Positions 24,400 through 32,947 of a stretch of 64,000 nt of DNA are shown here, one piece after another. The notes below the pieces were generated by a model. It was not told the DNA's origin, did no database searches, and saw only the letters and a list, made by a program, of their open reading frames with translations. Every line of letters starts with the position of its first letter. Within the stretch, counting starts at the first letter, position 1. Source of the stretch: QHWF01 sp036848175 (GTDB lineage: Bacteria; Acidobacteriota; Vicinamibacteria; Vicinamibacterales; CAVVIG01); the NCBI GenBank assembly GCA_036848175.1, contig DAIUKO010000003.1, positions 1 to 64,000 of the forward strand, in the 5' to 3' direction. A program made the position numbers and the translations under genes.

Positions 24400-26814
24400 A
24401 TGCGCAACTTTGCCGCGGACGTCCGTTACGGTCTTCGAACCCTCCGCCGTTCGCCGTCGTTCGCGATCGCTGTCGTGGCTGTGCTCGCGCTCGGCATCGG
24501 CGCCAACACCGCGATTTTCAGCATCGTCAACGCCGTCCTGCTGCGGCCGCTGCCGTTCGAGCAACCGGATCGCCTCGTGCGGATCTTTCACGTGCCGCCA
24601 CAGAGCACGTTCCCGGGCATGACAAGGTTCTCGGTGTCGCCAGCCAACTACTACGACTGGAAGCGCGCGGCGCAATCCTTCGAGGCGATGGCGATCTACC
24701 GGTTCCGTCAGTACGTGCTGACCGGCACGGGCAACGCCGAAGCGGTCACGGCCGGCGCCGTCGGCGCAGACTTCTTTCAGGTGGTGCGCGTGCCGCCGGC
24801 GCTCGGGCGCGTGTTCCTCCCCGAGGAAGATCTGCCCGGCCACGGACGCGTCGTCGTCCTCAGCGACGGATTCTGGAAGAGCCATCTCGGCGCGGCGCGC
24901 GACGTCATCGGACGGACCATCTCGCTCGACGGCTCGGCCTACACCGTCGTCGGCGTGATGCCGGCGCGGTTCTCGCTGGCCTCGTGGGCGGTAACGGCGC
25001 AGAAACTCTGGGTGCCGCTGGCGCACACGGACGCGCAGCGCGCCATCCGCGACAATCACAATGAATCGGTCATCGCGCGGCTGAAGCCCGGCGTCGACGT
25101 CGCCCGCGCGAAGGCCGAGATGGATGCGATCTCGACCCGTCTCGAACGCGAATACCCGCAGGCGAATGCCGGTTGGGGCGCGACTGTGATCCCGCTCCAG
25201 GAGTTGATCGTCAGCGACATCCGAACGACATTGCTGATGCTCGTCGCCGCGGTCGCACTGGTGCTGCTGATTGCGTGCGCGAACGTCGGCAATCTCCTCT
25301 TCGCGCGCGGACTGGGACGGCGGAAGGAGCTGGCGATCCGGTCGGCACTGGGTGCCGGACGTGGCCGCGTCTTCCAGCAGCTGCTTGCCGAATCACTGAT
25401 TCTGGCACTGGCCGGCGGAGCCGTGGGGCTGCTCGTCGCGCGCGCGAGCCTCGGTGCCGGCGCCGCGCTCTTGTCCAATCAGGTGCCGCGCGCGGAAGAA
25501 ATCTCGATCGACGTGCACGTCCTGCTCTTCGTCCTGGCCGCGTCGATCCTCACCGGCATCCTCGCCGGTGCGCTGCCGGCGCTTCGCGCGGGCCGTGCCG
25601 ATCTCAACGACGCGTTGAAGGAAGGCGGACGCCATGACGCCGCGTCCGGCATCCGCACCCGGCGCGCGCTCATCATCTGTGAAGTCGCGCTGTCGCTCGT
25701 CCTGCTGATGGGCGCCGGTGTGATGCTGCGCAGCCTGAGCGCACTGCGGCATGTGGACGCCGGATTCGATCCGCGCAATCTGCTGACGATGAGCGTCGCG
25801 CTGCCGAATGCGAAGTACACGACCGACGCCCAGCGAAGCGCGTTCTTCGATACGGCGATTCGGGGCATTCGTGCGCTTCCCGGTGTCGACGCGGCGGCGG
25901 TCACCGACGATCTGCCGCTCGTCGGCGGGTCGGTTCAGCCGATGGTCATCGAAGGCAAGACGGAGCTGCTGCCGCGCGATCAGCCGACGGTGGCGGTGCG
26001 CAAGATCACTCCAGGCTACCTGCGCGCCATGAAGATCCCGTTGCTGCGCGGACGCGACATCGCGGACAGCGACGTCGACGTCATGCTCGTCAGCCGCGGC
26101 GCGGCGAAGCTGCTCTGGGGTGGCGATGATCCGATCGGCAGGCGCGCGACGCTGCCGCTCGAATCGAAAACGCTCGCGAAGACCGTGATTGGGATCGTCG
26201 GCGACGTCAAGCAGGGCGAGCTGTCAGAACCGCCGATGGCGACCGTTTACGAGTACACGCGCGATCGCGACTGGGGCGGCCTCTCGTTCGTGATTCGCAC
26301 GTCCGTTCCGCCGACGTCGCTCGCGCAGCCCGCGTCGGCCGTCATCCGCGCGCTGGATCCGCAACAGCCGGTGGAAGACATCCGCACGATGGATCAAGTG
26401 GTGGACACCACGCTGACGTCGCAGCGCTTCAGCGCGCTCGTGCTCGGACTTTTCGCCGCCGTGGCGCTCGCGCTCGCCTCGGTGGGAATCTATAGCGTGC
26501 TGTCGTACATCGTCCGCGGCCGCAGCCACGAGATCGGCATCAGGACCGCGCTCGGCGCCCGGACGCCCGACGTCGTCCGGCTGGTTGTCGTCGAGGGGAT
26601 GACTCCGGCGCTCATCGGCATCGGCGCCGGCGCCGCCGGGGCGCTCGCGACGGGCAGGCTGCTGGAGCACCTGGTGTTCGGCGTGAGCGCTTCCGATCCG
26701 CTCACGCTCGTCGTCGTCGCGGGCACGCTCGCGGCGGTGGCGCTCGCCGCGAGTCTCGTGCCCGCTTATCGTGCCTCGAGAGTGGACCCGATCGAGGTCC
26801 TGCGCGCGAACTAG
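24400..26814 (+). CDS. ADOP-type MacB/FtsX permease, no PadR partner
   Basis: 804 residues beginning 'MRNFAADVRYGLRTLRRSP' with the first helix containing 'LALGIGANTAIFSIVNAVLL', the ADOP hallmark. A periplasmic MacB domain, a middle FtsX helix bundle ('LVLLIACANVGNLLFARG'), a second periplasmic domain and a terminal bundle ending 'LVPAYRASRVDPIEVLRAN' follow. It is 78 bp after the fusion gene, so it may have its own promoter. No ATPase gene or PadR gene is adjacent. Confidence 0.88.
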   Translation: MRNFAADVRYGLRTLRRSPSFAIAVVAVLALGIGANTAIFSIVNAVLLRPLPFEQPDRLVRIFHVPPQSTFPGMTRFSVSPANYYDWKRAAQSFEAMAIYRFRQYVLTGTGNAEAVTAGAVGADFFQVVRVPPALGRVFLPEEDLPGHGRVVVLSDGFWKSHLGAARDVIGRTISLDGSAYTVVGVMPARFSLASWAVTAQKLWVPLAHTDAQRAIRDNHNESVIARLKPGVDVARAKAEMDAISTRLEREYPQANAGWGATVIPLQELIVSDIRTTLLMLVAAVALVLLIACANVGNLLFARGLGRRKELAIRSALGAGRGRVFQQLLAESLILALAGGAVGLLVARASLGAGAALLSNQVPRAEEISIDVHVLLFVLAASILTGILAGALPALRAGRADLNDALKEGGRHDAASGIRTRRALIICEVALSLVLLMGAGVMLRSLSALRHVDAGFDPRNLLTMSVALPNAKYTTDAQRSAFFDTAIRGIRALPGVDAAAVTDDLPLVGGSVQPMVIEGKTELLPRDQPTVAVRKITPGYLRAMKIPLLRGRDIADSDVDVMLVSRGAAKLLWGGDDPIGRRATLPLESKTLAKTVIGIVGDVKQGELSEPPMATVYEYTRDRDWGGLSFVIRTSVPPTSLAQPASAVIRALDPQQPVEDIRTMDQVVDTTLTSQRFSALVLGLFAAVALALASVGIYSVLSYIVRGRSHEIGIRTALGARTPDVVRLVVVEGMTPALIGIGAGAAGALATGRLLEHLVFGVSASDPLTLVVVAGTLAAVALAASLVPAYRASRVDPIEVLRAN

Positions 26815-27410
26815 GTTTTGACCTTCGAATCCGCCGTGCACGACGCCGCGACGCGCTGCACCGAGCGCGCGCGCATCTCCCGATCGACGAGGACGCCGGT
26901 CACGCTGACGCGCTTGCCGACGTGATCGGTCAGCTTCAAGCGGTGCGACGCGTCGACGATCTGGATCGGAGCCGAACCCTTCTTCAGAAATCCCGTCTTC
27001 CAGCTCCGCGATTTCGGCGCGTCCGCGCCGCTGGTGTCCTTGAGCTTGAACGTATCGTCGTTGCGCTCGAGGCACCCGGTGATCGTCACCGGCTTCACCA
27101 TCGTCACCGGCTGATTCGACGCCATGTCAACCGGCGAGCCCGTTGTTCCGGTCGATTCGCCGATCGCCGGAACCATTCCGGCATTTTTTGCCGGCGTGGC
27201 CGCCGTGCGCGAATCGTTTCGCGCGGCGGCAGGCGCTGGTTCGCGACTGTCAATCAGCATCGCCATCACCGAGACGCCGATGATCAGAATCGCGACCACG
27301 CCGGCCTGCTTCTTCATCGGCAGACTGGTGAATGCTGACAGACGCATATGTCGCGTGAGTGTCCGAAAGCGCGCCGATTTCGTCCCGCCGGTCGCTTTTT
27401 TCGAGCCCAC
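26811..27410 (-). CDS. Membrane-anchored OB-fold-like protein of unknown function
   Basis: 199 residues from a GTG with AGGAGG just upstream. A cytoplasmic basic start is followed by one helix (~36-53, AGVVAILIIGVSVMAMLI), a low-complexity linker and a C-terminal domain reading 'VTITGCLERNDDTFKLKDTSG' and later 'HVGKRVSVTGVLVDREM', ending 'VQRVAASC'. The spacing of the last block resembles small OB-fold secreted proteins common in Acidobacteriota. A remnant of the same kind of domain lies at 55968-56169. Its last 4 bp overlap the permease tail-to-tail. Confidence 0.65.
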   Translation of the reverse strand: MGSKKATGGTKSARFRTLTRHMRLSAFTSLPMKKQAGVVAILIIGVSVMAMLIDSREPAPAAARNDSRTAATPAKNAGMVPAIGESTGTTGSPVDMASNQPVTMVKPVTITGCLERNDDTFKLKDTSGADAPKSRSWKTGFLKKGSAPIQIVDASHRLKLTDHVGKRVSVTGVLVDREMRARSVQRVAASCTADSKVKT

Positions 27411-27628
27411 GTTGTCCTCCTTGGCAATAGCCGTAGGACCTCAACCGAGCAAAGGAGGTGCCCGCGCGTGCCACTGAAGACACCGCGTAAGTCGTCGTCG
27501 CGCCGTCACTTGCGCGCGTGACCGCGGACTGGGTGTGCGTGTCGCAGGATGTGACACCCAATTTCGTGATTGGCTGCCCCGAAATGTCGATTCACCTGCA
27601 GCGGTCCGACCATCAGGCAGGAGGGTCC

Positions 27629-28093
27629 TCAGGTGACCATGTAGCCGAGCGCTCGTGCGTTCGCACGCACGCGATCGTCTCGCGTGACGATCGTCACGAG
27701 CTGGGGAGGTTCGCCGAGGAACTCCACGGTGGCGAGATGCACGGCGTCGAGCGTACGAACCGGTTCGACAGGAAATGGACGGCCGGTGCGCCCGAGAATT
27801 TCGTTCGTCACCGCCACCACCGCGCATCGACGCTCGAAGGTTCGCAACGCCTGCAGCGCCTGGCGCTCCTCGGCTGGCGTGATGCGCCGGGACAGGCGCG
27901 CGCGAATCAGCACGCGCGCGGCTTCCGCAAACGTCAGCGCGGAAGTGACCCGTTGGCCCAGTGCCCGTAATTCTTCGAGAGCCTGTGCGTCTTGCTCGAG
28001 GAGAGCGGCCAGGAGCGCGCTCGATTCGATGTAGCGAAGCGACGACGCGGCCGCCTCCGCGGTGGCGTCGAAGCGAGGCTTACGCTTCGCCAC
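27629..28093 (-). CDS. vapC: PIN-domain ribonuclease toxin (VapC type)
   Basis: 154 residues from a GTG that overlaps the antitoxin gene by 14 bp. PIN motifs: 'RYIESSALLAALLEQ', 'TSALTFAEAARVLI', 'VRTLDAVHLATVEFLG' and 'TIVTRDDRVRANARALG'. VapC toxins cleave RNA, often tRNA, with four acidic residues binding Mg. The first, usually Asp in Y(L)DxSAL, is Glu here (E23). That may be tolerated, or may lower activity. Confidence 0.8.
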   Translation of the reverse strand: MAKRKPRFDATAEAAASSLRYIESSALLAALLEQDAQALEELRALGQRVTSALTFAEAARVLIRARLSRRITPAEERQALQALRTFERRCAVVAVTNEILGRTGRPFPVEPVRTLDAVHLATVEFLGEPPQLVTIVTRDDRVRANARALGYMVT

Positions 28094-28364
28094 GATCGGC
28101 GGCGATCAATTCGGCAGCAGTGCCAGCCTTGAGCCGAAGCTTCGGCCAGTGCGCAAGCGGATCGCCCTCATCGGCAGGCATCCGCACGACGCCAGCCGCG
28201 ACGAGCTCGTCGAACCTGCTGCGATGACCCGACCGCCTCGCCGGCGGCGAGAGCTCCGCTACCACACGGCCATGCGCAGTGACGGCGATGCGCTCCCCGC
28301 CTTCGACCCGCCGGATGTACTGGCTCAGGTTGTTTTTGAGCTCGCGAATTCCCAATGAGGACAT
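28080..28364 (-). CDS. Phd/YefM-type antitoxin of the VapC pair
   Basis: 94 residues starting at 'MSSLGIRELKNNLSQYIRRVEGGERI', the standard N-terminal fold of Phd/YefM DNA-binding antitoxins, followed by 'VTAHGRVVAEL' and a variable toxin-binding tail. I chose this ATG because a good promoter (28373-28402) ends only 8 bases upstream of it, so longer versions of the frame would start inside the promoter. It probably represses its own promoter together with the toxin. Confidence 0.82.
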   Translation of the reverse strand: MSSLGIRELKNNLSQYIRRVEGGERIAVTAHGRVVAELSPPARRSGHRSRFDELVAAGVVRMPADEGDPLAHWPKLRLKAGTAAELIAADRGEA

Positions 28365-28372
28365 AGAGACCG

Positions 28373-28402
28373 ATTGTAGCCACATGTAGCCATACTTGGC
28401 AA
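28373..28402 (-). promoter_or_regulatory. Promoter and repeat operator of the toxin-antitoxin pair
   Basis: On the minus strand TTGCCA (28402-28397) and TACAAT (28378-28373) are 18 bases apart. The direct repeat tgtagcc occurs at 28375-28381 and 28385-28391, one helical turn apart and inside the promoter, as expected of an autorepressor site. The -10 box is 8 bases from the antitoxin ATG, so the mRNA has almost no leader. Confidence 0.6.
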
Positions 28403-28443
28403 CGACCGCGCATCGGCGTGCTACGCTAACGGACCTCCACCTC

Positions 28444-30405
28444 ATGCGAACCGTCATATTTCTCTCCGCGTCTCTGATGGCAGCGGCTGCGCCGCTGTAC
28501 GCCCAGGTCGATTTTCAGCGCGACGTGCAGCCGATCTTTCGCGAACATTGCATCAGCTGCCACGGGCCCGATCGACAGATGAGCGGTTTGCGGCTCGATC
28601 GTCGCGCCGACGCGATGCGCGGTGGATCTCAGTCGGACATCGGACCGGGCACCGCGGATGGGAGCCGTCTCTATCACCGGTTGATCGACACGGTGTTCGG
28701 TCCGCAGATGCCGCCGGCCGGTCCGCTCGCTCCCGAGCAGATCGCCACGATCAAATCGTGGATCGACGAGGGCGCTGTGTGGCCCGACGCCGCGGCTGGC
28801 GACCCACCGGAACCGGTCGCGGACCCTGCGGCGACTCGTCTGATGACGTCGATCCGGAATGGTGACCGGTCGGTGATCGATGCAGCGATGTCCGGCGATC
28901 CGCGCGCCGCGCGATCGCGAGGACCGCACGGCACGACGCCATTGATGACGGCGGCGCTTCACGGCGATGCTGCGATCGTGAAGCGCCTTTTGAACGCCGG
29001 CGCCGATCCGAATGTCCGGAACAGTGTCGGCGCGACCGCGCTGATGTGGGCGGTGCCCGATCTCGAGAAGATGCGGCTCCTGCTCGACGCCGGCGCCGAT
29101 GTCAACGGGCGGTCCGACGATCGCCGCACGGCGCTCGTCGTCACGAGCGGGATCGTCGGCGGCGCGTCGGCACTGCGATTGCTCCTCGACTACGGTGCCG
29201 ATCCGTCACTCCTGTACCCAACCGATCCCTCGCCGCTGCGCGAGGCCGCGCGGATCGACGATGCCGAGATGTTCGCGCTGCTTCTGGAGTACGGCGGTAC
29301 TCCGAAGAGCGCGACCGGCGTGCCGCCGCAGTTTCTTCGAGTGAACTGTCCGAAGTGCGCCGCGCTCGTCGCCGCCGGCGGACCGCTGTCGCGAACACCT
29401 GCCGAGTCTGCCGCCGGCGAAACCGCGCCGCGCTACGATCCCGGCAGAGCGGCTCGGCCGACGCCGATCGGCGCGACCTCGGTCACGCCCGAGTCCATCC
29501 GGTCCGCGATCGCGCGCAGTCTCCCGTTGCTGCAGGATGTCGGACTCGCGTTCGTCAGGCAGACCGGATGCGTGTCGTGTCACCACAACAGCGTCGTCTC
29601 GATGGCGGTCGCGGCCGCTCGAAGAAACGGATACGTCGTCAACGATACGACGGCGCGAGAGCAGCTCGCGACGATCGACGCATATCTCGCGTCGTGGCGT
29701 GAACGCACCACGCAGAACATGTTCATCGCCGGTCAGGCCGACACGATCAGCTACGTGCTGCTCGGTCTGGCGGCGGACGGGCATCCGGGCGACGAAACGA
29801 CAGACGCGCAGGCGATCTGGTTGAAACGCCGCCAGGCGCGCGACGGCCACTGGCCTGTGACCGCGGTCCGGCCGCCAATCGAGTCGAACGACATCGAGGT
29901 GACGGCTGTCTCGATGCGGGCGATTCAGCGGTTCGCGCCGCCCGCTCAGCGAGCCGAGTTCATGAAGGCGGTCGATCGCGCGCGTGCGTGGTTGATCGAG
30001 GCGCAGGCGAAGTCGACGGAGGAGCGCGCATTCCGCCTTCTCGGCTTGTCCTGGTCGAGCGCGCCGAAGGCGGCGATCGATCGCGCCGCCGCCGACCTCC
30101 GCGCCCTTCAGCGCGACGATGGCGGCTGGGCGCAAGAAGAGACGATGGGCAGCGACGCGTATGCGACCGGCGAAGCGCTGGTCGCTCTGCGCGAGAGCGG
30201 CGCATGCGCGCCGACCGATCGCGCTTTCCGCAAGGGGATCGAGTTCCTGCTGCGCACCCAGATCGACGACGGATCGTGGATCGTCGAGTCGCGTGCCGTT
30301 CCGATCCAGGCCTACTTCGAAAGCGGCTTTCCCTACGGCGTCAATCAATGGATTTCCGCCGCCGCCACCGGATGGGCGACCACCGCGCTCGCGCTTGCCA
30401 GGTAA
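28444..30405 (+). CDS. Secreted c-haem / ankyrin / cyclase-repeat multidomain protein
   Basis: 653 residues from the ATG at 28444, which gives a clean signal peptide (MRTVIFLSASLMAAAAPLYA). A planctomycete-type cytochrome domain has CISCH at C36-H40 with 'QMPP' as possible Met-ligand region. Ankyrin repeats run from ~130 to 285. A linker contains CPKC (C302, C305) without His. A second haem motif CVSCH (C376-H380) opens a C-terminal part of alpha-alpha repeats like those of prenyltransferase/squalene cyclases ('ALQRDDGGWAQEE', 'RTQIDDGSWIVES'). No catalytic DxDD is seen in that part, so it is probably a scaffold. It starts divergently, 79 bp from the antitoxin. Confidence 0.8.
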   Translation: MRTVIFLSASLMAAAAPLYAQVDFQRDVQPIFREHCISCHGPDRQMSGLRLDRRADAMRGGSQSDIGPGTADGSRLYHRLIDTVFGPQMPPAGPLAPEQIATIKSWIDEGAVWPDAAAGDPPEPVADPAATRLMTSIRNGDRSVIDAAMSGDPRAARSRGPHGTTPLMTAALHGDAAIVKRLLNAGADPNVRNSVGATALMWAVPDLEKMRLLLDAGADVNGRSDDRRTALVVTSGIVGGASALRLLLDYGADPSLLYPTDPSPLREAARIDDAEMFALLLEYGGTPKSATGVPPQFLRVNCPKCAALVAAGGPLSRTPAESAAGETAPRYDPGRAARPTPIGATSVTPESIRSAIARSLPLLQDVGLAFVRQTGCVSCHHNSVVSMAVAAARRNGYVVNDTTAREQLATIDAYLASWRERTTQNMFIAGQADTISYVLLGLAADGHPGDETTDAQAIWLKRRQARDGHWPVTAVRPPIESNDIEVTAVSMRAIQRFAPPAQRAEFMKAVDRARAWLIEAQAKSTEERAFRLLGLSWSSAPKAAIDRAAADLRALQRDDGGWAQEETMGSDAYATGEALVALRESGACAPTDRAFRKGIEFLLRTQIDDGSWIVESRAVPIQAYFESGFPYGVNQWISAAATGWATTALALAR

Positions 30406-30423
30406 TCGAGCTCTGAACAACAG

Positions 30424-31674
30424 ATGTCGAGTCGCGTGCTCGTTGTGATCGCCGCCCTGTTGTTGCCGCAAGTGCTGCCGCCGCTTCCGCGGCCGTTCGA
30501 GACGCCGTGGTATCGCAAAGCGACGCGCGTCGTGGCGATGCCGGATGGCCATCGTCTCACCGTGCCGGACGGCTTTACGGTGAACGTCTTTGCCGAACAT
30601 CTCCAGTTCGCGCGCTTCATGGCGCTCGCGCCCAACGGCGACGTGTTTCTTGCAGAGCCGGTGCGGAACGCGGGCCGGATCACCATCCTTCGCGATGCCG
30701 ACCATGACGGCACCGCCGAAACGCGCGAAACCTTCGCATCGGGACTCAATCGGCCGTTCGGCCTCGCCTTCTGGAAGAACTACTTGTACGTCGGCAACAA
30801 CGATTCCGTGGTCCGATTTGCATACAAGGCCGGGCAGACGAACGCGTCGGGCGTCGCGGAGAAGATCGTCGATCTACCAGGCAGCGATGAGGCGGTCGAC
30901 GCGGACACCGCCCGGCGGCTCGAGATCGACATCAGCCAGACGCGCGGCTACAACCATTGGACGAGGAACGTCATCTTCAATCGCGCCGGCACGAAGATGT
31001 ACGTGACGATCGGGTCGGCCACCAACGCGACGCCGGAAGGCCGCGAACGGAATGTCGAGCGCGCCGCGATTCACGAGTACAGTCCCGACGGACGCGACCA
31101 TCGTCTGTTCGCCGCCGGACTCCGGAATCCAGTCGGTCTCGCTTACTTTCCGGAGACGGATACGCTCTGGACCGCGGTCAACGAACGCGATCACCTCGGC
31201 GACGATCTCGTGCCCGACTTCATCACGTCGGTTCGTGACGGCGGGTTCTATGGCTGGCCCTATTCGTATCTCGGCCGGCACCTCGATCCAACGGTCAACC
31301 CGCAGCGTGCGGATCTGGTTGCGAAGGCGATCGCGCCCGATGTGCTCCTGCCATCGCACTCGGCGGCGCTCGGTTTGATGTTCTACACGGGATCACAATT
31401 CCCTGCCGAGTACCGCAACCATGCGTTCGTCGCCCTCCACGGGTCCATCAATCGATCGAGGCTGTCCGGGTACTGCGTAGTTCGCGTACCCTTCCGCAAC
31501 GGTAAACCTACGGGCCCGCCAGAGGATTTCCTTTCGGGTTTCATCGCACGCGACGACGACGAAAAGCAGGCGTGGGGTCGACCTGTCGGTCTCTTGCAAA
31601 TGCCTGACGGTTCGATGCTCGTGTCCGACGACGGCGGGAACGTGGTGTGGCGGATCAGCTACCTCACGAAGTAA
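30424..31674 (+). CDS. Secreted sorbosone dehydrogenase-like propeller
   Basis: 416 residues with a short signal peptide (VLVVIAALLLPQVLPPL). The propeller body has 'VPDGFTVNVFAEHLQFARF', 'VFLAEPVRNAGRITILRDAD', 'GLNRPFGLAFWKNYLYVG', 'FAAGLRNPVGLAYFPETD' and a terminal 'LLQMPDGSMLVSDDGGNVVWRI', matching the PQQ-dependent L-sorbosone/glucose dehydrogenase group. It follows the haem-ankyrin protein by 18 bp, so that c-type cytochrome could take its electrons (inference). Confidence 0.8.
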   Translation: MSSRVLVVIAALLLPQVLPPLPRPFETPWYRKATRVVAMPDGHRLTVPDGFTVNVFAEHLQFARFMALAPNGDVFLAEPVRNAGRITILRDADHDGTAETRETFASGLNRPFGLAFWKNYLYVGNNDSVVRFAYKAGQTNASGVAEKIVDLPGSDEAVDADTARRLEIDISQTRGYNHWTRNVIFNRAGTKMYVTIGSATNATPEGRERNVERAAIHEYSPDGRDHRLFAAGLRNPVGLAYFPETDTLWTAVNERDHLGDDLVPDFITSVRDGGFYGWPYSYLGRHLDPTVNPQRADLVAKAIAPDVLLPSHSAALGLMFYTGSQFPAEYRNHAFVALHGSINRSRLSGYCVVRVPFRNGKPTGPPEDFLSGFIARDDDEKQAWGRPVGLLQMPDGSMLVSDDGGNVVWRISYLTK

Positions 31675-31755
31675 TACTCGTGTAAACAAATCCCGCGTCG
31701 GGCGAGACGGAATCGTCACATGGCGCGTCTAACCTTGCACTCGGAGGAAACGCCG

Positions 31756-32004
31756 ATGGAATTCCTCGATTTCGAAGATGCGATCGAGCTGATTCACATG
31801 GAGTACGCAGAGATGCCGGGGTTGAGGCTCACTTTTTCCCAGGCGCGGCGGATGTGGAATCTGACCGATGCTGTGTGTGAGCGTGCGCTTGGAGCACTCA
31901 CCGCGTCGGGATTCCTCGAGCAGCGAAGGGACGGCACCTACGTTCGCACCGGATCGTCGACGGCCAGCATCCTTCAATCGACCGGCTTCGCGCCGCGCGC
32001 GTAG
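31756..32004 (+). CDS. Small winged-helix-like protein
   Basis: 82 residues. The ATG at 31756 has GGAGGAAA about 6 bases upstream; an in-frame ATG at 31720 has none. The sequence 'LRLTFSQARRMWNLTDAVCE' then 'ALGALTASGFLEQRRDGTYVRT' reads as helix-turn-helix followed by the beta wing of small winged-helix DNA-binding proteins. Its 3' end overlaps the methyltransferase gene on the other strand by 31 bp. The target is unknown. Confidence 0.65.
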   Translation: MEFLDFEDAIELIHMEYAEMPGLRLTFSQARRMWNLTDAVCERALGALTASGFLEQRRDGTYVRTGSSTASILQSTGFAPRA

Positions 32005-32930
32005 ATGCTCTCGTTTGCCACGCCCGCGTAGCGCACCACCACGTCGTCCCAGCCTGCGTACCAGCCGCGAATTTCGTCCTTTCGGTGAAAGCTCGTGAAG
32101 CCGGCGCTGTAGTGATCGAAGTTGTTGTGCAGGTCGGGTGAGAAGTAGACGACCTGACGGCCCATCAAATACAACATCGGTCCGGCGAACGGGATCGACA
32201 CGAGCACTTTGCCGATGACGGTCAACAGCTGCGAGAACCGCCACGTCGCGGCGTACGAGCGTTTCGCCGTCAAGCGGCGGAGCGCGAGGTTCGTGGCGTG
32301 CAGGACGCGATTGCCCTGCCCGTGGATGAAAATCGAAAAGAATCCGCCGCGCTTCACCAGCGGCTGTATCGATGCGAACGCGCCGCGTGCGTCCGGCGTA
32401 TGGTGCAGCACGCCGACGGAGTAGACGATGTCGAAGGTCTCCGGCCGGAACGGCAGCCTGAACAGATCGGCCTGGATGACATCGACACCAGGCCGGTCGC
32501 CGATATTGCGCTGTGCCACGTCGACGGCCGACGAGATGTCCACCGCCACGACGCGCGCGCCCCAGTCGCTCGCCAGCCGCGCGTATCGGCCGTTGCCGCA
32601 GCCGGCGTCGAGCACCAGCTTGCCGCGGAAATCCGACGGCACCGTCCGCGTGTACTCGAGAAAGATGTCGCGCTCGGCCTGCCGCTCTTCATCGGTGTGG
32701 CCGTGCTGCGGATACCGCACCGTCCATTCATGTCCGAACGATTCGCGCGTGCGGTTCTGGTCGGCGTCGAGCTGGTGTCTGACGAATCTGGGAACACCAT
32801 GCTCGACAGCGAACTCGTGACCCGAGCCGCACGTCAGCAATCCGTCGCCGACGATGTCGACGCCCGGTTGTTGCGTGAAGGACGTGTGACAGTCGGGGCA
32901 GACGAGCAACTGCAACAGCTCTTGATGCAT
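31974..32930 (-). CDS. SAM-dependent methyltransferase with Trm112-like zinc N-terminus
   Basis: 318 residues. The first ~50 are Trm112/zinc-ribbon-like: 'LLVCPDCHTSF' and 'LLTCGSGHEFAVEHGVPRF' give the cysteine pairs. Then a class I methyltransferase: motif I 'VLDAGCGNGRYARLA', acidic VAVDIS, 'DIVYSVGVLHHTPD'. The C-terminal ~100 residues include an amphipathic or membrane-like stretch ('VLVSIPFAGPMLYLMG'). The substrate is unknown; similar proteins act on lipids, quinones or surface glycans. It starts 18 bp after the DUF853 stop and so is third in that operon. Confidence 0.78.
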   Translation of the reverse strand: MHQELLQLLVCPDCHTSFTQQPGVDIVGDGLLTCGSGHEFAVEHGVPRFVRHQLDADQNRTRESFGHEWTVRYPQHGHTDEERQAERDIFLEYTRTVPSDFRGKLVLDAGCGNGRYARLASDWGARVVAVDISSAVDVAQRNIGDRPGVDVIQADLFRLPFRPETFDIVYSVGVLHHTPDARGAFASIQPLVKRGGFFSIFIHGQGNRVLHATNLALRRLTAKRSYAATWRFSQLLTVIGKVLVSIPFAGPMLYLMGRQVVYFSPDLHNNFDHYSAGFTSFHRKDEIRGWYAGWDDVVVRYAGVANESIYARGAKPVD

Positions 32931-32947
32931 CCGGTCAGTGAGCTCGG

